Positions 39,862-53,242 of a DNA stretch of 64,000 nt are shown piece after piece. The position numbers and the translations under genes are program-made. The notes below the pieces were generated by a model. The model worked only from the letters and a program-made list of their open reading frames with translations. It made no database searches and was not told where the DNA came from. The stretch is taken from NCBI GenBank assembly GCA_018894105.1, contig CM032118.1, positions 34,638,690 to 34,702,689 on the forward strand, written 5' to 3'. The DNA is from Jacaranda mimosifolia (Eukaryota; Streptophyta; Magnoliopsida; Lamiales; Bignoniaceae). How positions within the stretch are numbered: the stretch's first letter is position 1; each line of letters starts with the position of its first letter.

Positions 39862-40705
39862 GAGGATGCCTAGGCTAATATCTAATCCAGTCTAATATCT
39901 AATCCAGTCTACTAGGGTAGAGGTTGAGAAAAGTGCTCGGTGAGATAATGGGGTCGAGTCCTGCAACCAATAGCAAATGTCAGGCTAGATGAGGTGCCAT
40001 CGACTAAGGCAATTCGACGCTCAAGTCAGTTACTGAATCAAATAGATGATCAACTAGTAGAGTGAGGGTTTTGAGTAATAATGTGCATTCCTTGTTGAAG
40101 GCCGAAAATGGGGTATTTATAGCCTTCCTTGGGTGGTTGATTGTCAATGATGTCCTTTGTTGCACACGAAGGGCCTTTGTCTTTGTATGAAGACCTTTAA
40201 ATCTTTTCCAACTTGTGTACTATTTGAGGTGGCACTATCTCAAGCTCCTAAGGACAAGGTGGTACACAAGAGGCGCGCACTAGCTTGGCACGACAGAAAA
40301 GGTAGTACTAGTGGTGGCGTGCGCCATCAATGTGGATACATGCCGTTTGTCAGAGCATTCAATACGACAGAGAGGCCGCCATGTCTGGTCGACCCCCCAA
40401 GTCGAGGGGAACGCTTGTCTGAGAGTCACTCGCATAGGCTTTGGTTGACATGAGATAACTCTACTGAGTCCAGGCCTTCTTGGTAAATCTAACCCTAGTC
40501 AACCTCGGTCTAGTCCACTGGGTGAGGCGTCCCTATTCGTGTCGGTGTGAAGGTCCCGCGCGGTCGGCGCTAGTCGATAACATGGTTGATGGAGAAGGGG
40601 CCGCACCTGAAAGCCAATTGGTTCATCCCGCGCTGCGTCTCTAGTTTGGTCGACTATAAATGAATTGGGTCTATTGGGTTAGGATTGTTGGATTATCCAT
40701 ATAAT
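39862..40705 (-). repeat. Probable 3' LTR of the Tat element
   Basis: A minus-strand TATA box (CTATAAATAC, 40122-40113) marks an LTR promoter. A purine tract on the minus strand (GGAGTCGGGAGTGGGGGACTC, 40726-40706, shown in part as GGGAGTGGGGGAC) lies where the internal region should end. The TG/CA ends are not clean, so both limits are approximate. Confidence 0.5.
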
Positions 40706-40916
40706 GAGTCCCCCACTCCCGACTCCTAATCGAGATGATCGATAGGAAGAAATAAGGAGTGACAAATTTACAAATTACTAGATGCCTTCGATGGGGGATT
40801 AAAGGGTCGACCAAGGTTTGGGCGTAGTTAATGCGACTGTTACATCAGGCCATGTGAACCGTTGTTCGGCAGCTGTGTAATAAATGTGGCCGATTGAATT
40901 ATTGTGCATTAAGGCC

Positions 40917-40924
40917 TATAAATA
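40917..40924 (+). promoter_or_regulatory. TATA box of the antisense ORF
   Basis: TATAAATA on the plus strand, inside GGCCTATAAATAGG, lies about 190 bp upstream of the ORF at 41112 and outside the LTR. It is oriented to transcribe the antisense gene. Confidence 0.55.
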
Positions 40925-41111
40925 GGCGAGATAAAAAACTTCATTTGCACTTTTACTGCATCCAGAGAGGTTGAAGTCAAGTTTTATTGCTCTCTACTGC
41001 TCATCGAGTTGTGTTATATTCCATCTGATCGCGTAAGTCTTCTGAATTGCACTTCAATTTGAGCAAGCTTTGATTTTTTTTCTTATTTGAATCAAACTTA
41101 GCGTATTCAAC

Positions 41112-43555
41112 ATGTTAAGAGTATTTGATGAGGGTAGCAATAGGGAGAGTGACAGCAAGGAGATGAGGTCGAATGAGGGTTTGATCATGAAGAGGAATGG
41201 CTCAACTAACGAGTCTAATAATTCTAGCAATGACAGCTCTACTTCCTATAGCTCTTCAAAAGATACTCGGGTCGATGTTGGGGGTGGGCCTGATCTGAGT
41301 CATGCTTCTGTGTACCGTGGTCGGTTATTCACACACGACCACCATAATGAAATTAAATCTAAAATCACACATAGCGACCTTGGGTTGCTAAAGTAATTGT
41401 ACCATATTCCTCTAGAGTTTGAGTTGCTCGTTCCCGGACCTCGTGATTGGATGCACCGCCCTTCTGTTGGGTGTATAACTATATTCGAAGAGGTGCTGAA
41501 GTGTGGCCTTAGGTTTCCCTTGGCCCAGTCTGTAGTTAACTTGTTGACAAGTCTACAAGTTTGTATAACCCAGCTTCTTTCGAACTGCTTCTCGACCCTG
41601 TATAGTTTCATCATCTTGATGCGAATAAACGACCAACCCCCCTAGTTTTGCTAGTTTTTCCAACCTTTTTCATTTGCCTATGTCTTGCAAGTCAGGCAGC
41701 ATTGAGGAGTTGGGCTTTTATTATCTCACCGCCCGTCCTCGTCGAATGTTTTTGGTGACTTCCTCCTTATCCCATGGTCAAGAGTGGAAAAATGTTATTT
41801 TTACATTTGAGCACCGGGGGGTGAAGGGTTTAGCATTCCCGGGGAATGGTGGAGGGGGCAAGTCGAAATGCCAAGGAATGAGAACCCTAATTGGCCCAAC
41901 ACTTTTATACGAGACCTAACCCAGTTTGGCCAAATGGAGGCTACTAGGTTTATCGAGGAGAGGAATTTGGTTCTGGCCAGTTTATCGCTTGCTCAGCTTG
42001 ATTTTCTTGCGGACGCTTGACTAGGTAGATGCTCTTATTAATTCTTTTTGCACTGAACTGCTAATATTTCTAGTTGATTTGTGTTAATTTCTTTCTTCCT
42101 TTGCAGATTGAGAAAAAGTTATGAATTACGCACGCCAACAGAGGCTTCAAGAGCATCGACAAGCGTTCGCTTAATGACAAGCCATCAGTCAGGATGCCCC
42201 ACTACCAGCAACTGCTTTATCACCTCCCATTGTCACTCATACAGCTCTAGTCGAGCCCGGTAGGCTCATCCTTCATCGAAAGAGGCTCGCAACCGATCAG
42301 GGGTGCCTGCTCAAAAGAAAATATCATTCGAGAAGGGCAAAGGCAAGGCTGCAGCTTCGACCAGCCCAACGAGGGCATCTCTATTTGGGGATCGCTCCGA
42401 TGATGAGTAATTCCCGCTCCCCATCCTCCTCTTTTCGCGGTTTGGAACCGAGCTGGGAATTCACGACTTGCACTCGATGATGTTGGTTGGGTTGAGTGTA
42501 GGGGCCCCGTTGAAGGTTATGATGGTCGGGCTATTCATGTTCGATCAAAAAAGGTTACTGGAGCTAAGCCAGCTGAATATGCTGAAAGCGTTCGCCTATT
42601 ATGTGAATATGTTAATGTATTTGGTCGAGTGCTTATTGTTGTTATGCTCGTGTTTGATTTCTTTGATTGAACTTATCATTATTAATGTTTCAGGTGAGCT
42701 AAGTGGGCTACCATATATATCGGAGGTCGGAGTTAGCCCTTAGTGACTGCGAGGAGCTCCAAAAATAGCAAGGTGGCGCTTAGGTAACCAAGACCAAGTT
42801 TGAATATTTGTGGTCAAGGATTGAGTAGCTCGACAAGGAGCTCGAGGCCAAGGATGCACAGCTCCTAGTGGCTGTGGCCGAGAAAAGCTAATTAGAAGAG
42901 TAGCTGAAAAGCCAGGCTGGAGGCTGAGGCTTCATATAATATTGGTCGAACACACAGATATAATAGCGCGACCAAGTATGCTCGAGATGAGTTTTTCCAT
43001 GTACTTCCCAACATCCGAAGAGATGATGTGTAGCAGTTCCTGCTGTGCTTGGCATTCTAGGACGCGAGCATTGTATTCTCGCTCGATAATGTGAAAGAGG
43101 CATTCGAGAAGGCCATAAAGCAACTCAAAATTTTGGGCTATCAAATTTAGCCCGAGGATAAGGATCGCATTAGCTTGCTCCATACTAAGCAACTCAAGGA
43201 GTATCCGGAAGATCCGCCAGCCGAAGAGAATCTATCAGCAGGCAGAATCGTTGCTGCTCCCTACCCTAAGGTGGTCGAGGTGGCTAAAGAGTTTGCATTT
43301 GCCAATGACTTTATGTTTGAGATCAAAGAGGGCAAAGTCGACGTGGCTGCCTTTTTTTCTCTCATCAAGCATGTATTTTTACCTGATGAGACGGGGCCCT
43401 CTCGGCTAGCTAGGGTCAACCAGCTAACTCCCACAGCTGCGCTTGGTGAATGGCCTTACGTAGTAGTGTGAGTGCCCTCTAGCGATGAACTTGATCATGC
43501 AATCGACGAGGCTGCCGTTGAGAGGTCAGAATGGGAGGGGGTTGGGTCGAGTTGA
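41112..43555 (+). pseudogene. Antisense ORF of the Tat element (Transposase_28-like), broken
   Basis: This gene runs opposite to gag-pol, between integrase and the 3' LTR. After an acidic/serine-rich start (SDSKEMRSNEG), 41400-41580 gives HIPLEFELLVPGPRDW and FEEVLKCGLRFPLAQSVVNL, the conserved start of the Putative gypsy type transposon family (PF04195). GT-AG introns are likely near 42023-42105 and at an acceptor near 42693. A charged region (EELDKEL-like, 42790-42900) and the C-terminal block LKEYPEDPPAEENLSAG (43196-43246) follow, ending near 43555. Breaks: TAA at 41394, TAG at 41643, a frame change near 41650 and several stops after 42750. The role of such ORFs is unknown. Confidence 0.65.
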
Positions 43556-44604
43556 GCCAGTAGTTCTGCTGTTGTTTTTCTATTTTTGTTCTGTTCACCC
43601 TATGAGGCATCAAGATGAGTTTTGTGTACAACTCTTGCAATTGTGTAACTGAATACTTGGATTTGATAAAAAAATGAGTTTTTGGTTGAATTGTTGCATC
43701 AACTCACCCCCTTTGCTTTGTTTGGCATATTTGAACTATTTTCAGTAATAAGTAAAGACTGAATGGTTTTTCGATGTAATTGGTCGAATAGGGCCCAACT
43801 AACAAAGAGATGGGAAGTATTTAATTAGTTTAAAACCAACTTAGTTGATGATTATAAGATCAATTTGGGATGGCATGGTTGAACAAGTCTAAGTGATATT
43901 CAAATCGACTTGACTTATTTGAGATAAGTTGCGAAATAGCCTTTGTTGTCGGCTTGGTGCCATTGTCGATCCTGGATCTTTACTGAGTCAAGTTCTAGTT
44001 TTTGGTCAACATTCGTGTTGCTTGGTTATGATGATCGACTCCTAGGTCGACTTTGGGATGCATTTAACGATGTAGCTTATTGTGAATAATTTGTTCTTTG
44101 ATAATCTGTTGGTTTGAAACCTTTTTGTGGTCGACTTGAAGTGACGCGCTTGTTTAATGATTTAGGCCAAAAGCTTTAGCTTGCGGTTTGGAAATGATTT
44201 TCGGTCGACTACAGGGTTGACTTTAAATGATCAACTTATTTATAAATTTGGGCTAGAAGCCTTAGATCATGGTTTCAAACTAATTGGTGGTTGACTTAAA
44301 TGGCAAACCCATTTATAAATTTGAGCTAGAAGCTTTGGTTTATAGATTGAGACAGATTTGTGGTCGACTACGGGGTCGATCCAAATGATTAACTCATTTA
44401 TTAATTTAGGCTAGACACCTTAATTTGTTGGCGCGGGTGAATGGCTACAAGAGCAAAAATAGTTTTCATTGATTTTGGATCATGTTGTGGTATAGTCGGG
44501 TGGAGACCTTGGTCTCCTTATACATAAAATTTCTTTAGGTTCATTGCATTCCATGGTCGAGGGAACTCGTTTCGTTCATATCTGCGAGTCAGTAGGTATT
44601 GTGT

Positions 44605-47600
44605 TTAGCTACCTTGACCGTCGAGTATAGGCCCTCCCACTTTAGGTTGAGTTTTCCCATATTTGACACTTTGACCTTTTTGAGGACGAGGTCTCATAAG
44701 GACTCCTTTATTGTAATGTTGCGCTATCTTCGATCTGTATCTTTGCATTGTTGTATATGCTTGCTGTCGCAGTTTGTCAATTGTCTCGAGGTTAAATTCC
44801 CTTTCAGAGTCGTTCTTGATGGGGTTGTAGTGGATTACCTGAGCAGTGTGTTGTATCAATTCTATGGGGATCATTGCTTCTGACCCATAAACCAGGCTAT
44901 AAGGACTGTGGCCTGTGGCTGTTTGAGAAGTGGTTTTATATGCCTAAAGCACCCCTGGGAGGTCGTTTGCTCAACTCGCTTCGGTTCCTTCAAGTCGAGC
45001 CTTGAGTGATTTAGGACAGTTCTGTTTGTGACTTCCGTTTGACCACTGGCTTGAGGGTTCCCAACTAAAGTGAAGTATTGTCGGGTCCTTAGGCTCTCGT
45101 ACCAGTTCTTCATGCTCCCGCTCTGGAGCTGTGTCCCATTATTTGATATCAAGACTTTGGGCAAATCGAAATGATAGATGATGTTTTTCCATATGAAGCT
45201 CTTGATGGCTGCATTGGTTATCTTCAGGACTGCCTCTGCTTCAAACTACTTCGTAAAGTATTCGACCACGATGATCATGAAATTTCTCTGTCCAGTAGTT
45301 TTTGGGAAAGAGCTGACTATATCTATCCTCCACTGGTTGAATGGCCACGTGATTTGAAATGGCACCAACATCGACGCGGGTTGGTGGGGTATGTTGGAGT
45401 GGAGCTGGGAAGAATGACACTTTCTGGTAAAATCAACGGCATCCTTCAACAAAGTTGGCCAAAAGTACCCATGTCTGAAGATTTTATGAGCTAAAGATCG
45501 ACCTCCTGAGTGGTTGCCACAGATTTCTGAGTACACTTCTTGTAAGACCTCATGAGCCTATTCTGATGTCAAACATCTCAATGGTGGTCCAAAAATTGAT
45601 CTTCTATATAGTTGATCGTGTTCGTCGAGGGCGAACTTTGCTGCTCGATGTAGGAGTGTACGTGCTTACGCTTTGTCTTCAAGCACAATTCTTTCCCTTA
45701 GATAGAGCTTTATTTCATCTTACCAGGAGGGGATTGCTTTATTGATCTGCCCGACTAAGGATTGGTCATGTCCACCTCTGGTGGGTTTGTCGGCCACTAA
45801 AAATGTGATGGTTCTATTTCTGGTTCTTTTCGTCGAGCTGGCAAACTTCAACAGTGCATCTGATCTTTCATTTTCTGATCGAGGAAGTTGGCTGAGGGTG
45901 AACTTCCTAAACCGTTGTTGTAGCTCCTTGACTTCAGCCACATACTTATTCATCGTGGCTTCCTTAGCTTCGAAGTTTCCTTCGAACTGCTCTGTGACTA
46001 GTTAGGAATCGATGATGGCTACTAACTGCTCGACTCCTCTATCGACTGCCATTTTCATGCCAGCAAAGAGGGCTTCATATTCTGCTTCATTATTCGTGAT
46101 ACTGTAGTCAAGTTTGATTATAAAGTCATACTCCTCAGCTTGTGGAAAGTGTAGGGAAACGCCAATCCTTCCTCTTGCAGATATCACTGAACCATCGACG
46201 TGTAAAGTCCACAGAAGGGAATCTTGGTTGATCGCATTGGGAAGGTCGAGTCTCTTCGTGACAAAGTCTACTAACACTTAGGCTTTTATAGCCGTTCGGG
46301 GCTGGAAGGTGATGTCAAATTCTCTCTAGCTCGATGGCCCATTTTGTTAACCTTCTCGAGGTATTTGGATTCGACAACACTTGCTTCAATGGTTGATTTG
46401 TCAAGATAACAATGAAGTGGGATTGGTAGTAAGGCTTCAATTTCCTGGTTACTTGACCAACGCGAGAGCAATTTTTTTGATCTACAGGTGGTTGTGCTCG
46501 GGCCTTGCAGCACTTTGCTGCTGTAGTAAATGGATTGATGGGTGTCATTTCTGGTCGAGATCGGTACTAAGCTGATTGCTGCCATCGAGATTGCCAAATA
46601 AATATGCAAAACCTGTTCGACCTCGGGCTTCGCAAGCATAAGTGCTGTTGATAGGTATTGCTTCAGTTCAACTAGGTCTTTGTTGCATTGTTCCATCCAC
46701 TGGAATTTCCTTGCATTCCTGAGGATTTTGACAAATGGTGGGCTCTTGTTGACTAATCGATCAATGAATCGTCCCAGGGTGATAATTCTCCTGACCAGGC
46801 ATTGAACGTCTCTGACCGTTCGAGGGGCTGTGATGTCCAAAATGGCATAGATCTTTTGCGGGTTTGCTTTGATACCTCTTTGACTGACCATGTAACCCAA
46901 AAACTCACCCCCTCTCACCTCGAATGTACACTTGTTAGGGTTGAGCTTCATTCCAAATGCTTGTAGTATTGAGAACGTATGTGCGAGATCGGCTAAGTGG
47001 TTTTGTTCTTTTTCTATTTTGACAATCATATCATCGACATAGACTTCCGTGGTTCTGCAGATCTCATTTTTGAACATAAAGTTCACAAGTTTTTGATAAG
47101 TTGCACCTGCATTTTTTAGCCTAAAAGGCATGACCAGAAAATAATACATACCATTGGGACCATGAAAGAGGTCTTATCCCTGTCTTCGGGTGCTATGAAT
47201 ATTTGATATTAACCTTGGAATGCATCTATCATACTTAAAAGATCACACCTAACAATAGAATCAACTAATAAATTAATGCAAGGCAACGGGTAAGGGTCAT
47301 TAGGGAAAACTTTATTTAAATTAGTGAAATCGCTACACATTCTCTATCTTCCCTCATTTTTAAGGACAAGGACTACATTACAAAGCCAGCTTGGATATTA
47401 AATTTTTACAATGTATCATTCCTTGTTAACCTTCTCTTCATTGATTTTGCATCTTTTAGCATAGAAGGTCCTAGTCTTCTGCTTGACTAGCTTGTATGAG
47501 GAGTTCACGTTTAGATGGTGGACAATAGAGGTGTCAAAACGGGCCGAGCGGACCGGCCTAGCCCGGCTCGGCTCTAAAAAAAAATCAGCCCAACTCGGCT

Positions 47601-50600
47601 CGTTTAATTTTTTAATATGGGCTGGGCTGAACCGGCTCGCTTGAAAACTCATCTTGAGCTGAAATTTTGCAACCCGGGATCAGCTCGGCCCACGAATCGT
47701 GAAGGACCATGGGCTAGCCCAGCTCGCGGGCTAAACGAGCCGACTTGCCGGCTACACGGGATAGCTCGCTTAGCCCGCAATATTTTTTTAATTTAAATTA
47801 TAAATTATAATTTTTAAAAATTTAAGAATTTATAATTTTTAAAATATAAATTATCAATTTATAATTTTTAAATTACAAATTACAAACTATTAATTTTAAA
47901 AAATTATAAATTTATAATTTATAATTAAGAATGTATAATTTATAATTTATTACTTTATAAATGAATAAATCAATAATTAAGAAATTTTATTTTTAAATTA
48001 TAAATTATAAAAAAAAATTGAGAAAAGTAAAGACCATATTGCCTCAATTTGAAGAAGACGATGAAGAATGGCTTGAAACAGCATCCACCATCGCATCTTA
48101 ATCCGAGAGCGATTTAGATCACTTGAGTGAACGACCGGTTTATCATTTGACAAGTTTAGATGCTTAGATATTACAAAGTTGTTTATTTATTTATTTTTTG
48201 TTATTATTATGTACTTTCATTTAGAGGTTTGGTCAAATCCACCTCTATGTAATTATTTTTTCTAAATTAATGACGGGTAGAGGGGTCCATGCCAAACCCC
48301 TCACCACCTTATTTGGTGGTGCTTTTGAAAAAATATAATTGATAAAAAAAATTAATATAAGTATAAATTTCTAAATTTTTATAAAAATTTAAGTGTTGTA
48401 AAATATTAAAAATCATATAAGTATAAATTATTAAGTCTTTAAAAAAGTATAAGTGTTGAAAAAACATTAATAATCACATAAATATAAAAATTTCAAAATT
48501 TTAAATTCATTTTCAAAAAAAAAAAAAAAAAAAAAACTCGCGAGCCAACCCGCGAGCCAGACCACCTAGCTCAGCTCATATATAAATCGGCTCACCTATA
48601 TAGTGGGTTGGTTTTGAGCTGAGCCGAACTTTTCAATTTTCAGCCCATCACGGTCCGAACCGTGAACGGCCCGGGACCGCCATTAATCGTTTGTTAAACG
48701 AGCCGAGCTGGCTTGGCCCGGCTCATTTGACACCTTTAGTGGACAATGATGCTAGGGTCGATTCCTTGTAAGTCGGCATCTTTCCAAGCAAAAACATCAA
48801 CATTGCTTCTAAGGAAATTGACCCTCAAACACTCTATGCTGCTTTCAGGGTCAGTCCCTATCTTGGTGGTCTTGTTGGGGTTTTCTAGTTTGAGTTCAAT
48901 GGTCTTGAACTCCCCGAAGGGCTCGACCCTGGTCTCTTTGAGTTTTCTCTTCTTGCTCGACTGTCCTTCCTCGGGTTCCATTACTGGGATTCCCCCAATG
49001 GTTTTAGTTTTGGTCGGGCATTCTGTTTATTAACCTTGACCGAGATTATATAACAACGCTAAGCTTCCTTCATATTACAGAGGAGTTCGCCGGTTTCGGC
49101 GATGATTAATAACTTGACTTTCATGTGATAGGTCGAGACTATAGCTCTGAAGTCATTCAAGTTTGGTCTTCCAAAATGGCGTTGTAAGCGAAGGGTGCAT
49201 CGACGACTAGATAATTAACCATGAGCATTCTTCGGCGAGGGGCTACTCTAAATGATGTGGACAAGCTTATAGACCCCTCAGGGATGATCTCCGACCCCCA
49301 AAATTGACCAACGGGGTGCGTATAGGGTCGAAATTCAGCGTCCTCATATTTATTCTTTTCAAGGTCAATAGAAAAATTATGTTTGCATAGCTGCCGTTGT
49401 TGACCAACACTTTTCTGACCTTGAAGTTAGCTATTTCAACAGATACTACAAAGGGGCAATCTAACTTGCTATATGCCCCTGGATTCTCGATGTGAGCAAG
49501 GTCCTTGTCAGAAAAAAAGATTGGGTCCACGCTGGATGAAAGCTGGAAAACTGTCTCGATCGGGGTAGATTTGGTCGATTCCAGTTTCCTTTGGTTCTGT
49601 CTTCTTGCGAATTTGGAGTACCCTCCCGTCGGCCTCTAGCAATGGTATCAATCACTCCTCTGATGGGTGGGTGGGTATGTGGGTGAGTTTATTTCCTTTA
49701 TCTTTTTTCATCAGGCTAATCGACCTTTCTCTACAAAGAGTCTGGTTGGTTTAGCCTGTCTCTTCCCGGGCTCTCCCATCGATAAACTTTTTCAAATGGC
49801 TTTGTCGAATCAGCCTTTCAATCTTGTCGTGAAGATTGAAATAATCCTCCATGTCATGGCCTTTCTACCTATGGAAGTGATAGTATTTCTTGGACCTTTT
49901 CATGGCTTCCGTTTCGGTCAACTTCCTAGGTTTCTTGAGGAGGTTGTCGTGTTGGATGGCAAACAGTACCTCTTTTATGGTAGTATTGAGTAGAGTGTAA
50001 TTGTGGAAGTGCTTGATTGGAGATTGATGACCATCTTTGTGCTGTCGATTATCTTTCTCTTTGGCCTTCTTCTTGTCGACCTCAAGATTGCAGTATTTGA
50101 GCTTATTCATGTCTTCTTGAGTCATGTACCTCTCTACGAGGTCAGTAATTCCTCCATAGTCCTTGGTTGCTCCCTGACCAGAGCATTAGTGCACTCTTTA
50201 TGTTGAAGGCCCAAGAAAAACACATCGATCAATAACTCAATCCGGAGGCTATCAATCTTCAAAACTTCAGTGTTGAACCTGGTGAAAAAGTTGCAGAAAG
50301 ACTCCCCCTCATTTTGTTTAATAGTGTGCAAGTGAGTATAGGGGAGCTTTGCTTTCTGTCGGCTAGCAAATTGATGGAGGAACACATAATAGAGTTGGTT
50401 GTAAGAATAAATTGATATCGGTTCTAGTTTCACAAACTAATCGAGCACAATGCCCTAGAACATGGTGACCAGCAATTTTACATGGATGAACTCGTTGTGC
50501 TCGTGGAGCTGCATCATGTGCTCGAATTGTAGAAAGTGCTCATTCGGGTCGATTTGAAGAAGAGCTGGCTTCTGACTGTAAGCTATCAACATACCTGGGA
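44605..50600 (-). pseudogene. Tat-type gag-pol, broken in every domain
   Basis: Gag pieces: LLQIDPNEHFLQFEHMMQLH (near 50550), NQLYYVFLHQFASRQKAKLP and RIELLIDVFFLGLQHKEC (50433-50134). Protease: KVLVNNGSYANIIF, where the catalytic Asp codon appears as Asn (49401-49399). RT: FLRSNVDVFAWKDADLQGID (near 48800), then, beyond the hAT insertion, MPFRLKNAGATYQKL and TEVYVDDMIVK (about 47035). RNase H: LHVDGSVISARG and NNEAEYEALFAGM. Integrase: HGYFWPTLLKDA, WRIDIVSSFP and VLISNNGTQLQSG, with another Asp-to-Asn (45143-45141). Frames change between most pieces, so no polyprotein can be made. Confidence 0.85.
47526..48738. mobile_element. Non-autonomous hAT element inserted in the Tat RT gene (1213 bp)
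   Basis: A perfect 8-bp duplication GTGGACAA lies at 47518-47525 and 48739-48746. The inverted ends are TAGAGGTGTCAAA and TAAAGGTGTCAAA, followed by GGGCC/GAGCCGGGCC-rich subterminal sequence, a form widespread among plant hAT elements. The interior is AT-rich. A short frame near 48035-48160 (QFEEDDEEWLETAS) might be a leftover of transposase but cannot be confirmed. Confidence 0.88.
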
Positions 50601-50699
50601 ATAACCTTTATAGAGTCGCATCGAGAAAAGATCTCTCTTCGTTGTTACGCTCCTTTAATTATCTTGTTTCAGGTGTGGGATCTTTACCATCTAGCCATT

Positions 50700-53240
50700 G
50701 AAAGCAGTCTAGTTAAGCTTTTGAAACCAAGGAAAGCAGGAAAGATGGAAATATATGAAAGGTATCGTATTCCCCTCGGCTGAATCGACATAGGTTTCTC
50801 TTTTTTCTGCAATTGAATTGGATGGGCTCGCAACCCTTAGGCCTTGAACTTCTACTACTACTTGAACTGGCTTACTTTCCCTTTCAAACAGGTTGTAAGA
50901 GGGTTGTCCTCCCAAAAAAAGAAATTACAACTTCAACTGGACTAACACTACGGCAGAAAGAATTAATGATGCCCTTAGGACTGCAAGACAGAGATTCGCT
51001 TTTTCAACAACTTGGTTATCTTATTTAATTGGTACCCACGGAGCGGTATACTTAACACTAACCAAATCGAGATTACTAGAATTTCATTTTCAATGACTTC
51101 AGAGCTTCCTTTTATACTCTTAGAGTAGAGTCTTATGCATGCCGCAAACTCTTCTTCAGTAGATGATCAAAGCTGTAGATGAGTGGGAGAGGTAGCTAAC
51201 AACATTAATCCTTAATCTGTTGTAGCTAATGACTTTATTCCGATTTTCGCTTTCAGTCTAATATATATTTTTGCCATCAAACGAAGATGGCATCAAACGC
51301 CAGGAAATGAAGCTTGTCCGAAAGCCGTGTATCTTCTTTAAGGAAAGGATCCCTAACGGGTCCTCGAACTAACCTTTCCTTCCCTGAATTCTTCCTCTCC
51401 CGCTTATTGATTAGGGTGAGTCACTCAAGTCCCTTGTCACTCGACTCTCTTTTACGAAAATGAAAATTTTGGGGTTTCTTTTTCAAAAACTTAAGTTGCT
51501 CGTCAAGCTAAAAACAGAGGGGTTCCCTCACTACGAAAGGTATCCCATGGATGGACGAGTTTCTAAACTATGAAAGATATGGAGCGGATGGCGTACTGAT
51601 AGATCTCCTATTCATTCTGGATCCAGCTTAAAAAAGCCCTTTTCTATTATATTAGTAAAGTGCTAACGCGCCCCTTATTGAAAACTAAAGTAAAGCTGAG
51701 AAGCTTGACTTTCAGAAAGCAAGAGCTAATGCTATACAACTACTTCTATTATATAGAATAATAAAAAAACATACATAATAAGTAGAGGAAGCAACTTACC
51801 ATTTCTTTCGTATCAGGCTATGCATAGATTGCCTTCAGCGCGACCTGAGAGAAAAAATGTACTTGGCCAAGCTAAAGAACGATAAGGGTTGTGGTCAAGA
51901 GATGCGCATGTGAGGTCGGGTGACACACTTGGTTACGGACCTTAGTGTGGGGCCCAGGCTAACTTGTCTGTTAAATGAGTCGCCACCTTGGTTGCCCTTC
52001 TTGGGACCCTTAACTCTATACTTATTACTCTATTTCCTTACGAACTCAAACTCATTGACTAATCAATGTAACTGAAGCTAGCGAAGCTATCTATCACTGC
52101 GGGCCTGGTCTCTCCCTCTATTAAACCAGTGATGGAATACCTTTTTTTGTTAAGTGAGTGCTCAAAGTGAGAAGACTCTAATGGGCTTTCTTTGTTCCCC
52201 TATATGATAATATCCTACCTAGTACCAGTCATCTGTTAGGCTAACACGTAAGCGAGTTCTATTGGTAAGCCTTTTTGTAACACCAACCATCTAGTTTCCA
52301 ACCATTGCTAATGCCTTATATTAACCTTTTTTTTTTATGTTTATTTCCCTTAGTCAAAGTCCGTCTCTTGAGGTTAGGTGTTTACCTTTCTGGGGCTATC
52401 CATTCAAAACTAAAAAAAAAAGAATGTTATTCTAATTCTTTTCTTAGGAAAGTGTCTTACGCAAGCTAGTTTGAAAGAAAAGATCTGAGTTAATCCAAGT
52501 AGTAGTGAGTCTAGTGAAAGTTGAAGACTAAGAAGAAATAAAGCTGGGAAAAATAATTTTATACGATAACGATACCATTCACAGCGGAATAAGAAGAATC
52601 ACAGTCAACTCAACTTGTGAGCTATCGAGTCAGTAGCTGCCTTTAGAGCTGGGATAAGTAGGGTAGCAACTAAGATTAACTAAAAGGACTCTCCTCAACC
52701 TAGACATAAAACTCCTAGCTCTGGAGCTGATTGAATTGATTATTTTTAACAGCTACTGACTCTTCTCCTCGCTCACTGAACTCTCATAACCAAGTCTCTA
52801 GTCAAGAGATAAGAGCATGGCATACCTTGAGTCACTCGTTTCCATTGGGCAAACTTTCATCTGTTCTCTTTCTATAGTGATGGTAAAATGAACCACCTTG
52901 CTTATCACAGTTAGGTTAATTTTCCTTAATCCTCATCTCGTTCAGTTTTGATGGCCACTAGTTCCTTTATTACATTGTTCAGGGGTATCTACTTTCAATG
53001 TTTGCTAGTAAATAGTAGTTGTCTCGTTGATACCCTCTTGCTCTTACCTACAACGTATTTGAGTGCTTTTTAGTAATATGATACGCTGTGAAGTGAAGAG
53101 TTGATTCATTAAGAGGATGAATACCTTCTCCCTCTCTGATGCTAAAGGATGATTGATTTGGTCTAAAGCACAGTTGTAATTGAGGAATGGTTAGTTCGAA
53201 AAACTTTTCTATTACGTAAGTGAACTCTCCCTATAGTATA
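50700..53240. other. Mitochondrial-like spacer, no gene seen
   Basis: No frame longer than about 70 codons and no recognised RNA or protein gene. The left edge abuts gypsy gag-like sequence. Confidence 0.45.
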
Positions 53241-53242
53241 GT

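Larger units (their letters stand above)
39862..50690 (-). mobile_element. Tat-type Ty3-gypsy retrotransposon, 5'-truncated
   Basis: On the minus strand the order is gag (50.6-49.9 kb), protease (49.5-49.3), RT (49.0-46.3, split by a hAT insertion), RNase H (46.3-46.0), integrase (45.5-44.6), then a long 3' region and one LTR. The 3' region carries a plus-strand ORF of the Transposase_28 type, characteristic of Tat-lineage elements. The 5' LTR and leader are missing: gag-like sequence ends near 50.69 kb, where mitochondrial-like DNA begins. Every domain is broken. Confidence 0.82.

Noticed and set aside
44599..44883. 94-codon plus-strand frame over the Tat integrase
   Set aside because: Antisense shadow of integrase sequence; unlike 41112-43555 it has no family pattern of its own.
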